NCBI GenBank assembly: GCA_000307955.1
Contig: ALAO01000115.1
Coordinates: 1 to 34,402 of the forward strand
Origin: Solidesulfovibrio magneticus str. Maddingley MBC34
GTDB lineage: Bacteria; Desulfobacterota; Desulfovibrionia; Desulfovibrionales; Desulfovibrionaceae
Direction: 5' to 3'
Length of the DNA stretch: 34,402 nt
Shown: piece by piece, positions 1-7,979 of the stretch
How positions within the stretch are numbered: position 1 is the stretch's first letter
Layout of the letters: each line of letters starts with the position of its first letter
Program-made: the position numbers and the translations under genes
Notes under the pieces: generated by a model
Databases searched by the model: none
Seen by the model: the letters and a program-made list of their open reading frames with translations, nothing else
Told to the model about the DNA's origin: nothing

Positions 1-1082
1 GCCAGCAAGTTGGTCTGGTCGGCGATGTCGTTGATGACGCTGATGATGCGGCCGATTTCGGCGGCCTGGCCGTCGAGGGAGGTGAGCACCTGACCGAGCT
101 TGCCGGCGGATTCGGCCACGGCCTGGATGCCGGCCACAGCTTCCCGGACTTCCACCGAGCCGGTTTCGGCGGCGGTGTTGGCGCTTTCGGCGGCGTCGGA
201 GGTCTGGGCGGCGTTCTTGGCCACTTCCATGACCGTGGCCGTCATTTCTTCCATGGCCGTGGCCACGGCATCGGACTGGCCTTTTTGTTGTTGGGCGCCC
301 CGGGCCTGTTCATCGGAGGAGGCGGAAAGCTCTTCCGAGGCCGAGGCCACGCGCTGGGCCAGTTCGTTGATCTCGCCGCCGAGGTCGCGAAGTTCGGTCT
401 GGGTGTGCTCCAGCTCTTCTTGCTTGGCCCGAAACGACGTCAGGTCGGTCAGCGTTGTCACCGCACCGAGCAGGTCGCCGCGCAGCCCATGAAAGCAGGC
501 GACAAAGAAATAGCAGGGCATGATGCGGCCGTCCCACAAGGTCAGGTCGCTTTCGGCTTGCAGGGCCTTGCCTTCGGCGAGACATTTCTCCGTGAGCGAG
601 ATGCCAGTCTTGTTATAGAAGGCCTGGCTGACGGTTTTGCCCACGACATCTTTTTGGGGCTTTCGCAACATGTCGCACAGGCTCTGGCTGCAATGGGTGA
701 TGACGCCGTCCTTGTTGGTGATGAAAAACGGCGTGCTGACGGAATTGACCGCACCCCGGTAATACTCGCGGCGCAGCATGTTGCAGGAAAGGGCCTGGGC
801 GGCCTGTTCACCAAGCGGTCCGAGCGTTCCCCAGGAGTTGACTTCGTCGATATGAAACGCGGTCTGGTCGCTATTGATCTTGTACAAACCCTGATACAGC
901 ATCCGTATGGGGACGTTGACCCGGGATGCGAGGACAACGGATGCGATGCAGCCGGCGACGGCTACCGGAATAGCGATATACAAGCTGGGAAAGAAGGCGA
1001 CGACAAGAAGGCAAACACTGAGAGCAAGGCCCAGCAGCAGGGTCGGCGCGCCGGGCGACGGCGTGACGCTGTGGTCGTTCAT
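1..1082 (-). CDS. Methyl-accepting chemotaxis protein, 3' end cut by window edge
   Basis: This is a chemoreceptor that relays a signal to CheA/CheW at the inner membrane. I translated it by hand from the ATG at 1082, which follows a good CAGGAG ribosome site, and the frame stays open for 360 codons to the window edge. Two hydrophobic segments (about residues 15-32 and 35-52) form an N-terminal hairpin with almost no periplasmic loop. A PAS-like domain follows (about 108-215, with FFITNKDGVITHCSQSLCDM). The cytoplasmic methyl-accepting coiled coil starts at about 240 and reaches the highly conserved hairpin tip, DIADQTNLLA, where the window ends. The near absence of a periplasmic domain points to sensing through the cytoplasmic PAS domain. 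The ligand is unknown. The N-terminal third is less GC-rich than its neighbours. Confidence 0.93.
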   Translation of the reverse strand, partial: MNDHSVTPSPGAPTLLLGLALSVCLLVVAFFPSLYIAIPVAVAGCIASVVLASRVNVPIRMLYQGLYKINSDQTAFHIDEVNSWGTLGPLGEQAAQALSCNMLRREYYRGAVNSVSTPFFITNKDGVITHCSQSLCDMLRKPQKDVVGKTVSQAFYNKTGISLTEKCLAEGKALQAESDLTLWDGRIMPCYFFVACFHGLRGDLLGAVTTLTDLTSFRAKQEELEHTQTELRDLGGEINELAQRVASASEELSASSDEQARGAQQQKGQSDAVATAMEEMTATVMEVAKNAAQTSDAAESANTAAETGSVEVREAVAGIQAVAESAGKLGQVLTSLDGQAAEIGRIISVINDIADQTNLL

Positions 1083-1108
1083 GGATGCTCCTGATTCCAA
1101 TTTGTTTT

Positions 1109-1138
1109 TATACAATACCATTCGATGCGGTAGGTCAA
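1109..1138 (-). promoter_or_regulatory. Likely sigma-70 promoter of the chemoreceptor
   Basis: On the minus strand TTGACC (1138-1133) and TGTATA (1114-1109) are separated by 18 bases, in a locally AT-rich stretch just upstream of the chemoreceptor start at 1082. No flagellar sigma-28 pattern was recognised. Confidence 0.5.
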
Positions 1139-1178
1139 CGCTTTTTGGGATGTTATGACGACGAATTCCGTTGTTGCA

Positions 1179-2882
1179 TTAATGTTTGGAGGCTGTCATC
1201 GGCAAAACCGCAGGCAGCCGGCCGGAGAAGCGGAAGGGGCCAAACAGGCCCTGGTAAAGCGCCTCCAGGCTGGCCGGAGCCTCGCCGTAGGTGGCCAGCC
1301 GCGTCCCGGACTGCGGAGCCAGGGCCAGATCATAAGGCGACTGGGTCGCCGCCAGCACGAATCCGGGGCCGGCCTTGGCGGCCAACTCCCGGGCCAGTCG
1401 TTCCTGGCCAGGCCGACGGCGCAGGTCCGTGGCCAAAAAGACGACGCTGCCGGCTGCGGCCGCCTGGTCAAGCGCCTGGGCGATGGCTGCGTCATCGGGA
1501 TCAGCCGGTAAAAACAGTGCGCGCGGCCCGGTCCAGGCGGCAATGGCCGCTTCGGCCTCGGCGTCCACGGCTTCGCGGCCAAGGCGCGGCCGGATGACCA
1601 GACAGCCCTCGGCGGACAGGGGCAGGGCAGGGCTTGTCGGACCCACGGCCGTGAGGCTGCGTCTGGCGATGCGCCGGGCCAGCACGGCGTCTTCGGGGCG
1701 GCCGACCTGGCTGGCCGGGTCAGGGGCGGGATTGGCCAGGGCGGCGGCGTCAAGGAGGCCGTAGCGTTCCTTGAGGCGAAGGACGCGCCCCACGGCGGCG
1801 TTGAGCCGGGCCATGGGCACGCGCCCCGAGCGCACGGCCTCGGTGACGGCGTCCATGGCGGCCAGGCGTTCGGCCGGCAAGCGCCCGGCGTCCGCGCCGA
1901 TGAGGAGCACGTCGGCCCCGGCGGCCAGGGACCGCACGGCAGCCTCGGGGATGCCGTAGGTGTCGGCCACGGCCCCCATGCCCAGGGAATCCGTGAAAAT
2001 AACGCCGTCAAAGCCCATGCGGCCGCGAAGCGTCCCTTCCAGGACCCGGCGCGACAGAGTGGCCGGCAGGTCGGGTTCGCCCTCCAGGGCCGGGACGACC
2101 ATGTGGGCGGTCATGACCGCCGGCGCGCCGGCGGCGAAGGCGGCCCGGAAGGGCGGAAAATCGAGCTTGTCCAGGGCGGCGGCGTCATGGTCCGAGCGCG
2201 GCAGGCCGACGTGGGAATCAATGGTCGTGTCCCCGTGACCGGGAAAATGCTTGGGCGTGCAGATCATGCCGGCGGCGGCGTAGCCGGCCGTGGCCGCCGC
2301 GGTGAAGCGGGCCACGTCGGCTGGCGCGGAGCCAAAGGACCGGATGCCGATGACCGGGTTGGCCGGATTGACGTTGACGTCGGCCACGGGCGCGAAATTG
2401 ACGTTGATGCCCACGGCCCGCAATTCCCGGGCCGTGGCCGAGGCGGCCAGGCGGGCCAGATCGGCCCGGCCGGTCGCGGCCTGGGCCATCTGGCTGGGGA
2501 AGAGGGTGAACCCTTTGCGCAGTCGGGCCACGGGCGCGCCTTCCTGGTCCACGCCGACCAAAAGGCCCAGGCCATGCCTGGTGGCGGCGGACGCCGCCTG
2601 AAGCCCGGCGTTGAGGGCGGCCACCTGCCCAGGGGATTCGATGTTGCCCGGGACGCTGTAAAGGATGACGCCGCCGAGATGGCGCTGTCGGATAAGGCCG
2701 GCGATGTCGTCGGAAACGGTCGGGCCGGCGAACCAGACCATGAACACCTGGCCGATTTTTTCCTCCAGGGTCATCTCCGCAACCAGTCGGGAGGCCTTGG
2801 ACGCGGCCGAGGCCTCGCCCCCGGTCGCGGCGCAAGCAAGGATAAGAGCAAGGAAACAAGCGAAAAAGCGGCAAAGAACCAT
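1179..2882 (-). CDS. Exported GH3 beta-N-acetylhexosaminidase-like glycosidase
   Basis: This 567-residue protein has a signal peptide (FFACFLALILACAATGGEASA, roughly residues 6-26) and a GH3 TIM barrel of the NagZ type. The family signature KHFPGHGD is at 211-218, followed by the Asp-x-His dyad (D222, H224) typical of GH3 N-acetylglucosaminidases. The nucleophile is D298 in FTDSLGM. The C-terminal part (about 390-567) resembles the second alpha/beta domain found in long GH3 enzymes, whereas cytosolic NagZ is about 340 residues. The likely role is removal of GlcNAc from peptidoglycan or other glycans in the periplasm; the exact substrate is not readable. AGGAG lies seven bases before the ATG. 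It starts 47 bases after a diguanylate cyclase gene and is probably co-transcribed with it. I saw no clear terminator after it. Confidence 0.9.
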   Translation of the reverse strand: MVLCRFFACFLALILACAATGGEASAASKASRLVAEMTLEEKIGQVFMVWFAGPTVSDDIAGLIRQRHLGGVILYSVPGNIESPGQVAALNAGLQAASAATRHGLGLLVGVDQEGAPVARLRKGFTLFPSQMAQAATGRADLARLAASATARELRAVGINVNFAPVADVNVNPANPVIGIRSFGSAPADVARFTAAATAGYAAAGMICTPKHFPGHGDTTIDSHVGLPRSDHDAAALDKLDFPPFRAAFAAGAPAVMTAHMVVPALEGEPDLPATLSRRVLEGTLRGRMGFDGVIFTDSLGMGAVADTYGIPEAAVRSLAAGADVLLIGADAGRLPAERLAAMDAVTEAVRSGRVPMARLNAAVGRVLRLKERYGLLDAAALANPAPDPASQVGRPEDAVLARRIARRSLTAVGPTSPALPLSAEGCLVIRPRLGREAVDAEAEAAIAAWTGPRALFLPADPDDAAIAQALDQAAAAGSVVFLATDLRRRPGQERLARELAAKAGPGFVLAATQSPYDLALAPQSGTRLATYGEAPASLEALYQGLFGPFRFSGRLPAVLPMTASKH

Positions 2883-2929
2883 AAAAGGCTCCTGGGATGC
2901 GGGTTGCTCCGGGACAGCCCGGGGAATTG

Positions 2930-4132
2930 TCAGCCGATGGCCGGGGCGCGTTTTTCCCGGTACATGGCGGCATCGGCGGCCCGCACGAGGTCATCGATGT
3001 CCTGGCCCGGGACATGCAGGGCCACGCCGATGGACACGGACAGGCCGGGCAGCCCGCGCTCGGCGGCCACCTCGGCCACGCAGTCCCGGATGCGCTCGGC
3101 CATGACGGCGGCCTCGTCGGCTCCGGCGTCGGGCATGACCACCACGAATTCGTCGCCGCCAAGCCGGGCCAGCAGGTCGTAGATCCGCACCCGGGCGGCC
3201 ATGGCCCGTGCCACGTCGCCCAGGACCAGGTCGCCGGCCTCGTGGCCGAAGGTGTCGTTGACGGCCTTGAACCGGTCGAGGTCGCAAAAAAGCAGGGCCA
3301 CCGGCGCTTCCCGGCGCGCGGACAGACTCAAAAGCGCCGGCCCGTGGCGGCGCAGGTAGGCCCGGTTGGGAATGCCGGTCAACTCGTCGGACTCCCGTTG
3401 CCTGGCCAATTCCTCATGGATCTTGACGTGGAGCAGATCGCCGGCCAAAACTTCGCAGAAATGTTCCAGGAAATCCGTTCCCTTCGACGGCGTGTAGCGC
3501 GAGGGATCGACGTCGGCCATGGCCAGGACGCCGATGCGGCGCTTGGGCTGATATTTGTCGGCCAAGGGCGCGATGAAGCACGAGCCGTCCCGGAGTTTGG
3601 GCTGATCGGCCAGGATGGCCGGATCGAAAAAGAAATCCGGCCGGGGCAGGGCGGCCAGGGGGCCGACGTAGACCCGGCGGGGATCGGTTCCCCGGGGCAG
3701 GGCGTTTACGGCCGCGCCCAGGGCCTTGGCCGCCGGGCAGGGGAAGCCCGGGGGCACGTAGGCAGCGAATTGTTCCCGGGAGAGCAGGCAGGTCAGGGCC
3801 GTGACGCTCATGGCCCGGGCCAGTTCGGCCAACATGTCCGGCAGGTCGGCCATGCGCCGCAGCCGTCGGGACAGGGTCATGGCCGAGCGGAAGGTGGCGA
3901 AGGCCTGGTCGTTGGCCCGGAAGATTTCCTGCATCCGCACGACCCTGGCGCCCAGGCGGCGGACCTGGCCGCGCAGTTCCCCAATCTCGGCGGCCTGGCT
4001 CTCGCGGCAGGCGGCGACCTCGGCCAGGGTCTCGATGAGACGTCGAAATTCGCCGCGCCGGCCTTCGGGAAGGAAGCGTTCCAGTTCCAGGGCCTTGGCG
4101 GCCACGGCGGTATCGTCGAGGGGGTTGCTCAT
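2930..4132 (-). CDS. Diguanylate cyclase with DUF484/GAF-like sensor and GGDEF domain
   Basis: This soluble 400-residue protein would make cyclic di-GMP from two GTP. Residues 30-75 look coiled-coil, and about 75-240 resemble a GAF domain of the DUF484 kind. The GGDEF domain covers about 245-397. It has the entry motif DELTGIPNRAYL, the active site GGDEF at 325-329 and the late SVSIGVA strand. An RxxD inhibitory site (RIYD, 316-319) lies at the usual distance before GGDEF, so product feedback inhibition is expected. There is no transmembrane segment, so the ligand sensed is cytosolic. No strong ribosome site precedes the ATG at 4132. It is the first gene of a two-gene minus-strand unit with the secreted GH3 enzyme. 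Confidence 0.9.
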   Translation of the reverse strand: MSNPLDDTAVAAKALELERFLPEGRRGEFRRLIETLAEVAACRESQAAEIGELRGQVRRLGARVVRMQEIFRANDQAFATFRSAMTLSRRLRRMADLPDMLAELARAMSVTALTCLLSREQFAAYVPPGFPCPAAKALGAAVNALPRGTDPRRVYVGPLAALPRPDFFFDPAILADQPKLRDGSCFIAPLADKYQPKRRIGVLAMADVDPSRYTPSKGTDFLEHFCEVLAGDLLHVKIHEELARQRESDELTGIPNRAYLRRHGPALLSLSARREAPVALLFCDLDRFKAVNDTFGHEAGDLVLGDVARAMAARVRIYDLLARLGGDEFVVVMPDAGADEAAVMAERIRDCVAEVAAERGLPGLSVSIGVALHVPGQDIDDLVRAADAAMYREKRAPAIG

Positions 4133-4264
4133 GGGTATGTTGGGTGCGGCCGGCCGGGCTATGTTGCTTCACTTGGCTGGTAGCACCTTCACGCCGGGTC
4201 AACAAGTCGGCCGCGCCCCTCGCGGCAATTTGTCCGAAACGCCAAGGTCCGTCAGGGAGCCGGC

Positions 4265-5815
4265 ATGAACATCGTGTTGCAAAACCTCACCCGCTTTGGT
4301 GATCTGCTCCAGTCCCAGCCGGCCGTCAGCGAACTGGCCGCCGCCGGCAACGTCGTTTCCCTGGCCTGCCTGGAAAATTTTGCCGGCGCGGCCGGGCTGT
4401 TGGCCGATGTCTCTGACGTTTTTCCCCTGCCTGGGGCGAAATTTCTTGCCAGCCTCGACGCCGACTGGAAGCTGGCCCTGACGGCGGTGGCCGATTTCGC
4501 CGACACGGTGGCGGCCCGGACCCGGCCGGACTGCGTGATCAACCTGACGGCCGCCCTGTCGGCCAGGCTCCTGGCCCGGCGACTGTGCGGCGAGGCCGTG
4601 CGCGGCTTTTCCCTGGACCCCTTTGGCTATCGCCACGAATCCAACCTGTGGGCCTCGTTCCTTGAGGCGTCCTCCAGCCGGCGCGAACTTTGCCCCTTTA
4701 ATATTGTCGACGTTTTTCGCAAGACCGCCGGCGTGGGCCAAGGGCCGGGACGTTTTGCCCTGGGCCGGCCGAGCGCGGCGGCGGTCGAGGAAGCGGCGGC
4801 GCTTTTTGCCGGAGCCGGGCCTGGCGACGATCGGCTGGTCGTGGGGTTTCAGCTCGGGGCCAGCGCGGCGGCCCGGCAGTGGCCGGTGGAGCGCTTTGCC
4901 CGGCTGGCGGCCCGGCTCCACGAAAAGCGCGGCATTTTGGCCGTGGTCGTGGGCGCTGCCTCGGAAAAACCCCTAGCGGCCCGCTTTCGAGAAATCTTTG
5001 ATGGCCCTTGCCTCGACCTGTCCGGGGCTACCTCGCTGCCGACGCTGGCGGCGGTGGTGGCCCGGCTTGGGCTCTTGGTCACCAACGACACCGGCACGCT
5101 CCATCTGGCCGCCGGCCTGGGCGTGCCGAGCGTGGCCCTGTTCCTGGCCACGGCCCAACCCTTCGACACCGGCCCGTATCTGGAGGGTTGCCTGTGCCTG
5201 GAGCCGGACATGGCCTGCCATCCCTGCTCGTTTCAGGAGGCTTGTCCCCGCGACCACGCCTGCCTGGACGCCATCGATCCCGAAGCCGTGGCCGAGGCCG
5301 TTCTCGCCTGGAGTCAGGACGGGCGCTTCCCTCCCGGGGACTATTCCGGGGCCCGGGCCTGGCTGTCGGCCCGGGACGCCGAAGGATTCATGGACCTCGT
5401 TTCGCTCTCCGGCCATGAGGCCACGCCCCGGGCCGTGTGGCTGCGTTGCCAGCGCCATGTCCTTCGTCAATTCCTTGACGATGCCCCGCATGTCTCGCCG
5501 GCCGCGCCGCTGCCGCCATTGCCCGAGGCCGAGCGCCAGGAGCTGCTGCGGTTGTTGTCCCAATCCGCCGACCTGCTGCGGCTTGTCGAAGGTCAAGCCG
5601 GTCTGGCCGCGCGCAGCCAGACCATGAAGAATCGGTTTCTGTCCAGCCATAACCGCGTAACCGCCCTGTGGTCCGCCTCGCCCTATCTGGCGACCCTTGC
5701 CCAGCTCTGGCAACGCCAGGCCCAGGAGGAAGCCGCGGACATCGACGGATTTGTGGCGCGGATTCGTCGCTACGAGGCCTGCGTGGCGGCTTTCGCGGCC
5801 ATCCTTCGAGTTTAG
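4265..5815 (+). CDS. Glycosyltransferase family 9 (heptosyltransferase-like) with C-terminal extension
   Basis: The first 345 residues match the GT-B fold of GT9 heptosyltransferases: N-terminal LQNLTRFGDLLQSQPAV, the second-domain motif GASAAARQWPVERFARLA (198-215), and the donor-binding TNDTGTLHLAAGLGVP (273-288). A cysteine cluster follows (C309, C311, C318, C321, C327, C333), as seen in several GT9 members. The protein is 516 residues against a usual 330-370; the extra C-terminal 150 are helical and unassigned. AGGGAG sits five bases before the ATG. Downstream genes are an unknown acidic protein and a FliT/FlgN-like protein, so the acceptor could be a flagellar or surface component rather than LPS core. 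That is inference. Confidence 0.85.
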   Translation: MNIVLQNLTRFGDLLQSQPAVSELAAAGNVVSLACLENFAGAAGLLADVSDVFPLPGAKFLASLDADWKLALTAVADFADTVAARTRPDCVINLTAALSARLLARRLCGEAVRGFSLDPFGYRHESNLWASFLEASSSRRELCPFNIVDVFRKTAGVGQGPGRFALGRPSAAAVEEAAALFAGAGPGDDRLVVGFQLGASAAARQWPVERFARLAARLHEKRGILAVVVGAASEKPLAARFREIFDGPCLDLSGATSLPTLAAVVARLGLLVTNDTGTLHLAAGLGVPSVALFLATAQPFDTGPYLEGCLCLEPDMACHPCSFQEACPRDHACLDAIDPEAVAEAVLAWSQDGRFPPGDYSGARAWLSARDAEGFMDLVSLSGHEATPRAVWLRCQRHVLRQFLDDAPHVSPAAPLPPLPEAERQELLRLLSQSADLLRLVEGQAGLAARSQTMKNRFLSSHNRVTALWSASPYLATLAQLWQRQAQEEAADIDGFVARIRRYEACVAAFAAILRV

Positions 5816-5897
5816 TCCCTTCTGGCATGGTTGTTGAATAAAGTGGGCGGGAAGGAAATCCTTGCCACTCGACAACAACTCCAGAGGGAGGCGCGAC

Positions 5898-6503
5898 ATG
5901 ATCAGTGTGGATGGCCGGTCAACCGGCATGGAGATCAAGCAGTTTCATAATCTTGAGGAAATTCTCCTGCGCATCATGGAGACCGACGAGCTTGAAGGCC
6001 GGGTGGTCACCGATGTGTTCGTCAACAACGAGAGCTTTTCCGAAATTTACCCGCACCAGGCCGAGGACATCGAGATCGACGAGATCGAGTCCGTCGAGGT
6101 CCGCAGCATGCCCGTGGCCGACATGGCCCTGGAAATCGCCCGGGAAATGGGCAAGGTCGTCCAGCTCATGGACCATGGCGCGCGCCGGGTGGCCGAACTG
6201 TTCCGCCAGGCCGACGACGCCGAAGCCCTGGAAGTCTACCAGGACCTCATGGACGTCACCCGCGACTTCCTCAACATGATCGGCGTGCTGCGCGGCGAGG
6301 CCATCAACAACTCTGACGTCGATTTCAACAAGGCCGCCGACGAGGTCTCCAGCCTGTTCTCCGAAATGCTCGAAGTGCTGGAAAACGAAGACTGGATTTT
6401 GCTTGCCGACCTGCTGGAATACGAATTCGTTCCGGCCATGGCCCGGTTCAAGGGCGTCATCGGCGAACTGTTGGCCGGTTTCGAGCGCACCGTGAAGGAA
6501 TAA
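5898..6503 (+). CDS. Unknown acidic protein, 201 residues
   Basis: I do not recognise this family. The start chosen is the ATG at 5898, preceded by GAGGGAGG; an in-frame TTG at 5862 would add 12 residues but has no ribosome site. The protein is strongly acidic and soluble. Residues 10-60 look like an alternating beta/alpha module (VVTDVFVNNESFSEIYP and IEIDEIESVEVRS), and residues 65-200 are predicted helical. Asp and Glu are enriched throughout (for example LEVLENEDWILLADLLEYEF). It is followed four bases later by a FliT/FlgN-like gene whose ribosome site (GAAGG) lies in its last codons, so the two are translationally linked. A role in flagellar export or assembly is possible but rests only on that neighbour. 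Confidence 0.8.
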   Translation: MISVDGRSTGMEIKQFHNLEEILLRIMETDELEGRVVTDVFVNNESFSEIYPHQAEDIEIDEIESVEVRSMPVADMALEIAREMGKVVQLMDHGARRVAELFRQADDAEALEVYQDLMDVTRDFLNMIGVLRGEAINNSDVDFNKAADEVSSLFSEMLEVLENEDWILLADLLEYEFVPAMARFKGVIGELLAGFERTVKE

Positions 6504-6507
6504 CGCC

Positions 6508-6858
6508 ATGTCCGACAAGCTTGAATTCCTTGAAGCGGCCCTGGCCACCGGTGAACGCGAACTGCACCATCTTCTGGCCGGCGAAATCGAAGAAGCCGAG
6601 ACTCTGGCCAAGGATCGTGGCCGCCTGCTGGAGATGGCCTGGCGCTGCGCCGATCCGGAGAGCATTGGCCTGCTTCGGGACAAGCTGCTCAAGCTTCGCA
6701 ACCTGCAAGGCCAGCTCACCGTGGAAGCCCGTCGCCTCCACGCTGAACTCCAAACCGACCTCCAGCGGGCCAAGCAGGAAAACCAGCGGCTCTCGGGCTA
6801 CCGCACCACGGTGCGGCCCAATCCCGCCGTGCGACGCTATCTGGACAAAGCCGGCTGA
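6508..6858 (+). CDS. FliT/FlgN-like helical protein (possible flagellar export chaperone)
   Basis: A 116-residue all-helical protein. The pattern resembles FliT and FlgN chaperones: a first helix with LATGERELHHLLAGEIEEAE, the acidic/LL turn DRGRLLEMA, a second pair of long helices, and a basic end (QRLSGYR). Those chaperones hold hook-associated or filament-cap subunits before export. Length is right for the group, but sequence similarity in these families is weak, so a generic coiled-coil protein remains possible. It is the last gene of the 4265-6858 unit and is followed directly by an intrinsic terminator. Confidence 0.8.
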   Translation: MSDKLEFLEAALATGERELHHLLAGEIEEAETLAKDRGRLLEMAWRCADPESIGLLRDKLLKLRNLQGQLTVEARRLHAELQTDLQRAKQENQRLSGYRTTVRPNPAVRRYLDKAG

Positions 6859-6878
6859 GGCATCCCTCTGGCATCATG

Positions 6879-6909
6879 AGCCGGGCCGTCGCGGCCCGGC
6901 TTTTTTTTT
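6879..6909 (+). terminator. Intrinsic terminator after the FliT-like gene
   Basis: AGCCGGGCC (6879-6887) pairs with GGCCCGGCT (6893-6901) around a five-base loop, and nine T follow (6901-6909). It ends the GT9 operon. Confidence 0.92.
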
Positions 6910-7077
6910 GCACAACGACCTTGGCCCGGCGGTCATGACCCTTCCGGCAGGATGTCGGGAAGATGATGAGGGGCGATCAGCCGGGCCTGGCTCAGCCTTG
7001 TCCGGTCAGGGCGGCGGAAAGCCGACCTCGTGCTCCCTGGCGCTCGGCAAGCTGAACAGGACTTCCCGTAGACAACT

Positions 7078-7173
7078 CGGCGGCTCTGCGTTCAGCCGAG
7101 GCATGACGTCATTGACGTCAAGAGCAGCCCAGAAAACCATACGCCACCCGGCGACCCTGCGGTCAGCCGAAGC
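7078..7173. repeat. Imperfect 25-base direct repeat pair (7078-7102 and 7149-7173)
   Basis: The two copies share CGGCGRCYCTGCGKTCAGCC followed by GARGC, 21 of 25 positions identical, with start points 71 bases apart. The tandem palindrome at 7104-7120 begins two bases after the first copy. The function is unknown; the copies could be protein-binding sites or the remains of a small duplication. Confidence 0.55.
7104..7120. promoter_or_regulatory. Tandem TGACGTCA palindromes (operator-like)
   Basis: Two perfect 8-base palindromes, TGACGTCA, occur at 7104-7111 and 7113-7120 with one base between. The same face-repeated spacing (9 bases start to start) and position about 350 bases upstream of the sigma-54 promoter suit a regulator or enhancer site. 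The cognate protein is unknown. Confidence 0.4.
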
Positions 7174-7466
7174 CGCCCGGGACGGCATCGAACCGGACGC
7201 GTTTATCCCGAGCCGGTTCCCGCGCCGCTCCAAGGCCGCCGCCTCGGGCTGCCGGGCTTTCCCAGCCGCGCCATGACGACCTCCTCGGGGTGTCGGGGCT
7301 TTTCCAACGACGCCGGGAAAATGCCTTGGGCCTTCGAGGTGTACGGCCGTCGGCGAGGCGCGGCACCGGGTTCACGGTCCGCCGCTGCGGCGATGAACAT
7401 GCCGCCAAAGGTTTGACGAGCGCGCGAGGATGCGCTTTTTTATATTGAAATAATTGAATAATTATA

Positions 7467-7483
7467 TTGGCAGGCTCTTTGCT
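7467..7483 (+). promoter_or_regulatory. Sigma-54 (-24/-12) promoter
   Basis: TTGGCAGGCTCTTTGCT fits the RpoN consensus: GG at 7469-7470, exactly ten bases, then GC at 7481-7482, with TTGG and TTTGCT contexts. It lies in an AT-rich pocket and 72 bases before the YbjQ-like start, and a sigma-54 activator is encoded nearby at 8832-10262. Transcription would begin near 7494. Confidence 0.85.
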
Positions 7484-7554
7484 AAGAGAAAGCCGGAACA
7501 GACAGGAAGGCGGCCGCAAAATGCCCGCCGCAACGTGACGACAAGGAGGACGGC

Positions 7555-7944
7555 ATGCTTTCCCTCTTCACCGGCTCCGACAAGAAAATCCGCGAACGCC
7601 ACGAAGAACTCAAGAAGGGCGCGCGGCTTAAAAACGCCAAGGAACTGTTTTTCAGCGGCAAGTTTCCGGTGGTGACCACCCCCGGACTCGAGGGCCGCAA
7701 GATCCGCCGGGTCCTTGGCCTGGTCAGCGGCCGAGGCTTCGACTCCGAGTGCGCCTTCTATGGCCTCACGGCCAGCGCCCTGGACATCGGCGCCGACGCC
7801 ATCATCGGCTACCAGGAAAACGTGGCCTTCCACCCCGACGGGTCGCGCTATTTTTCCTGCTACGGCACGGCCGTGATCCTCGAAAAGCTGCCCTCGGTCA
7901 AAACCGAGGCCAAACCCCAAACCGTCAAGTCGTTCATGCACTGA
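7555..7944 (+). CDS. YbjQ-like (DUF74 / heavy-metal-binding fold) protein
   Basis: A 129-residue cytoplasmic protein. Residues 38-112 match the YbjQ/DUF74 fold: TTPGLEGRKIRRVLGLVSG, then ALDIGADAIIGY and a closing strand SCYGTAVILE. The N-terminal 37 residues are basic, helical and not part of the family. YbjQ proteins form ring-like pentamers; their biochemical role is not established and the metal-binding name is only nominal. AAGGAGGA precedes the ATG. It is the first gene after the sigma-54 promoter and is followed 35 bases later by an outer-membrane protein gene, so it is likely induced by an enhancer-binding protein. Confidence 0.85.
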   Translation: MLSLFTGSDKKIRERHEELKKGARLKNAKELFFSGKFPVVTTPGLEGRKIRRVLGLVSGRGFDSECAFYGLTASALDIGADAIIGYQENVAFHPDGSRYFSCYGTAVILEKLPSVKTEAKPQTVKSFMH

Positions 7945-7979
7945 AACCCGGCTGGTCGCCGGGCCGCAAGGAGCCAACC

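Larger units (their letters stand above)
6910..7466. other. Gene-free stretch upstream of the sigma-54 promoter
   Basis: No convincing gene is visible in this 557-base stretch. The short open frames on either strand lack ribosome sites and have no recognisable domains. It holds a 25-base imperfect direct repeat, a tandem TGACGTCA palindrome, and a weak hairpin-plus-T element at 7419-7441 (AGCGC/GCGCT stem, then six T). It ends in an AT-rich segment at about 7436-7468 that sits just upstream of the -24/-12 promoter, where an IHF-type bend would be expected. An enhancer region or an unannotated small RNA are both possible. Confidence 0.6.

Noticed and set aside
285-1094. 269-codon open frame on the plus strand opposite the left chemoreceptor
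   Set aside because: The minus strand gives an uninterrupted chemoreceptor with a ribosome site and promoter; the plus frame has no recognisable domain.
5821-5838. Second sigma-54-like site, CTGGCATGGTTGTTGAAT, before the unknown acidic gene
   Set aside because: The -24 GG is good and spacing is ten, but the -12 element reads GA instead of GC; kept only as a weak possibility.
5862-5897. Upstream TTG start adding 12 residues to the unknown acidic protein
   Set aside because: The ATG at 5898 has a strong GAGGGAGG site, while TTG has none.
7006-7519. Small minus-strand open frames in the non-coding stretch before the sigma-54 promoter
   Set aside because: No ribosome sites, Arg/Pro-rich translation typical of GC-rich noise, and they cross the AT-rich promoter.
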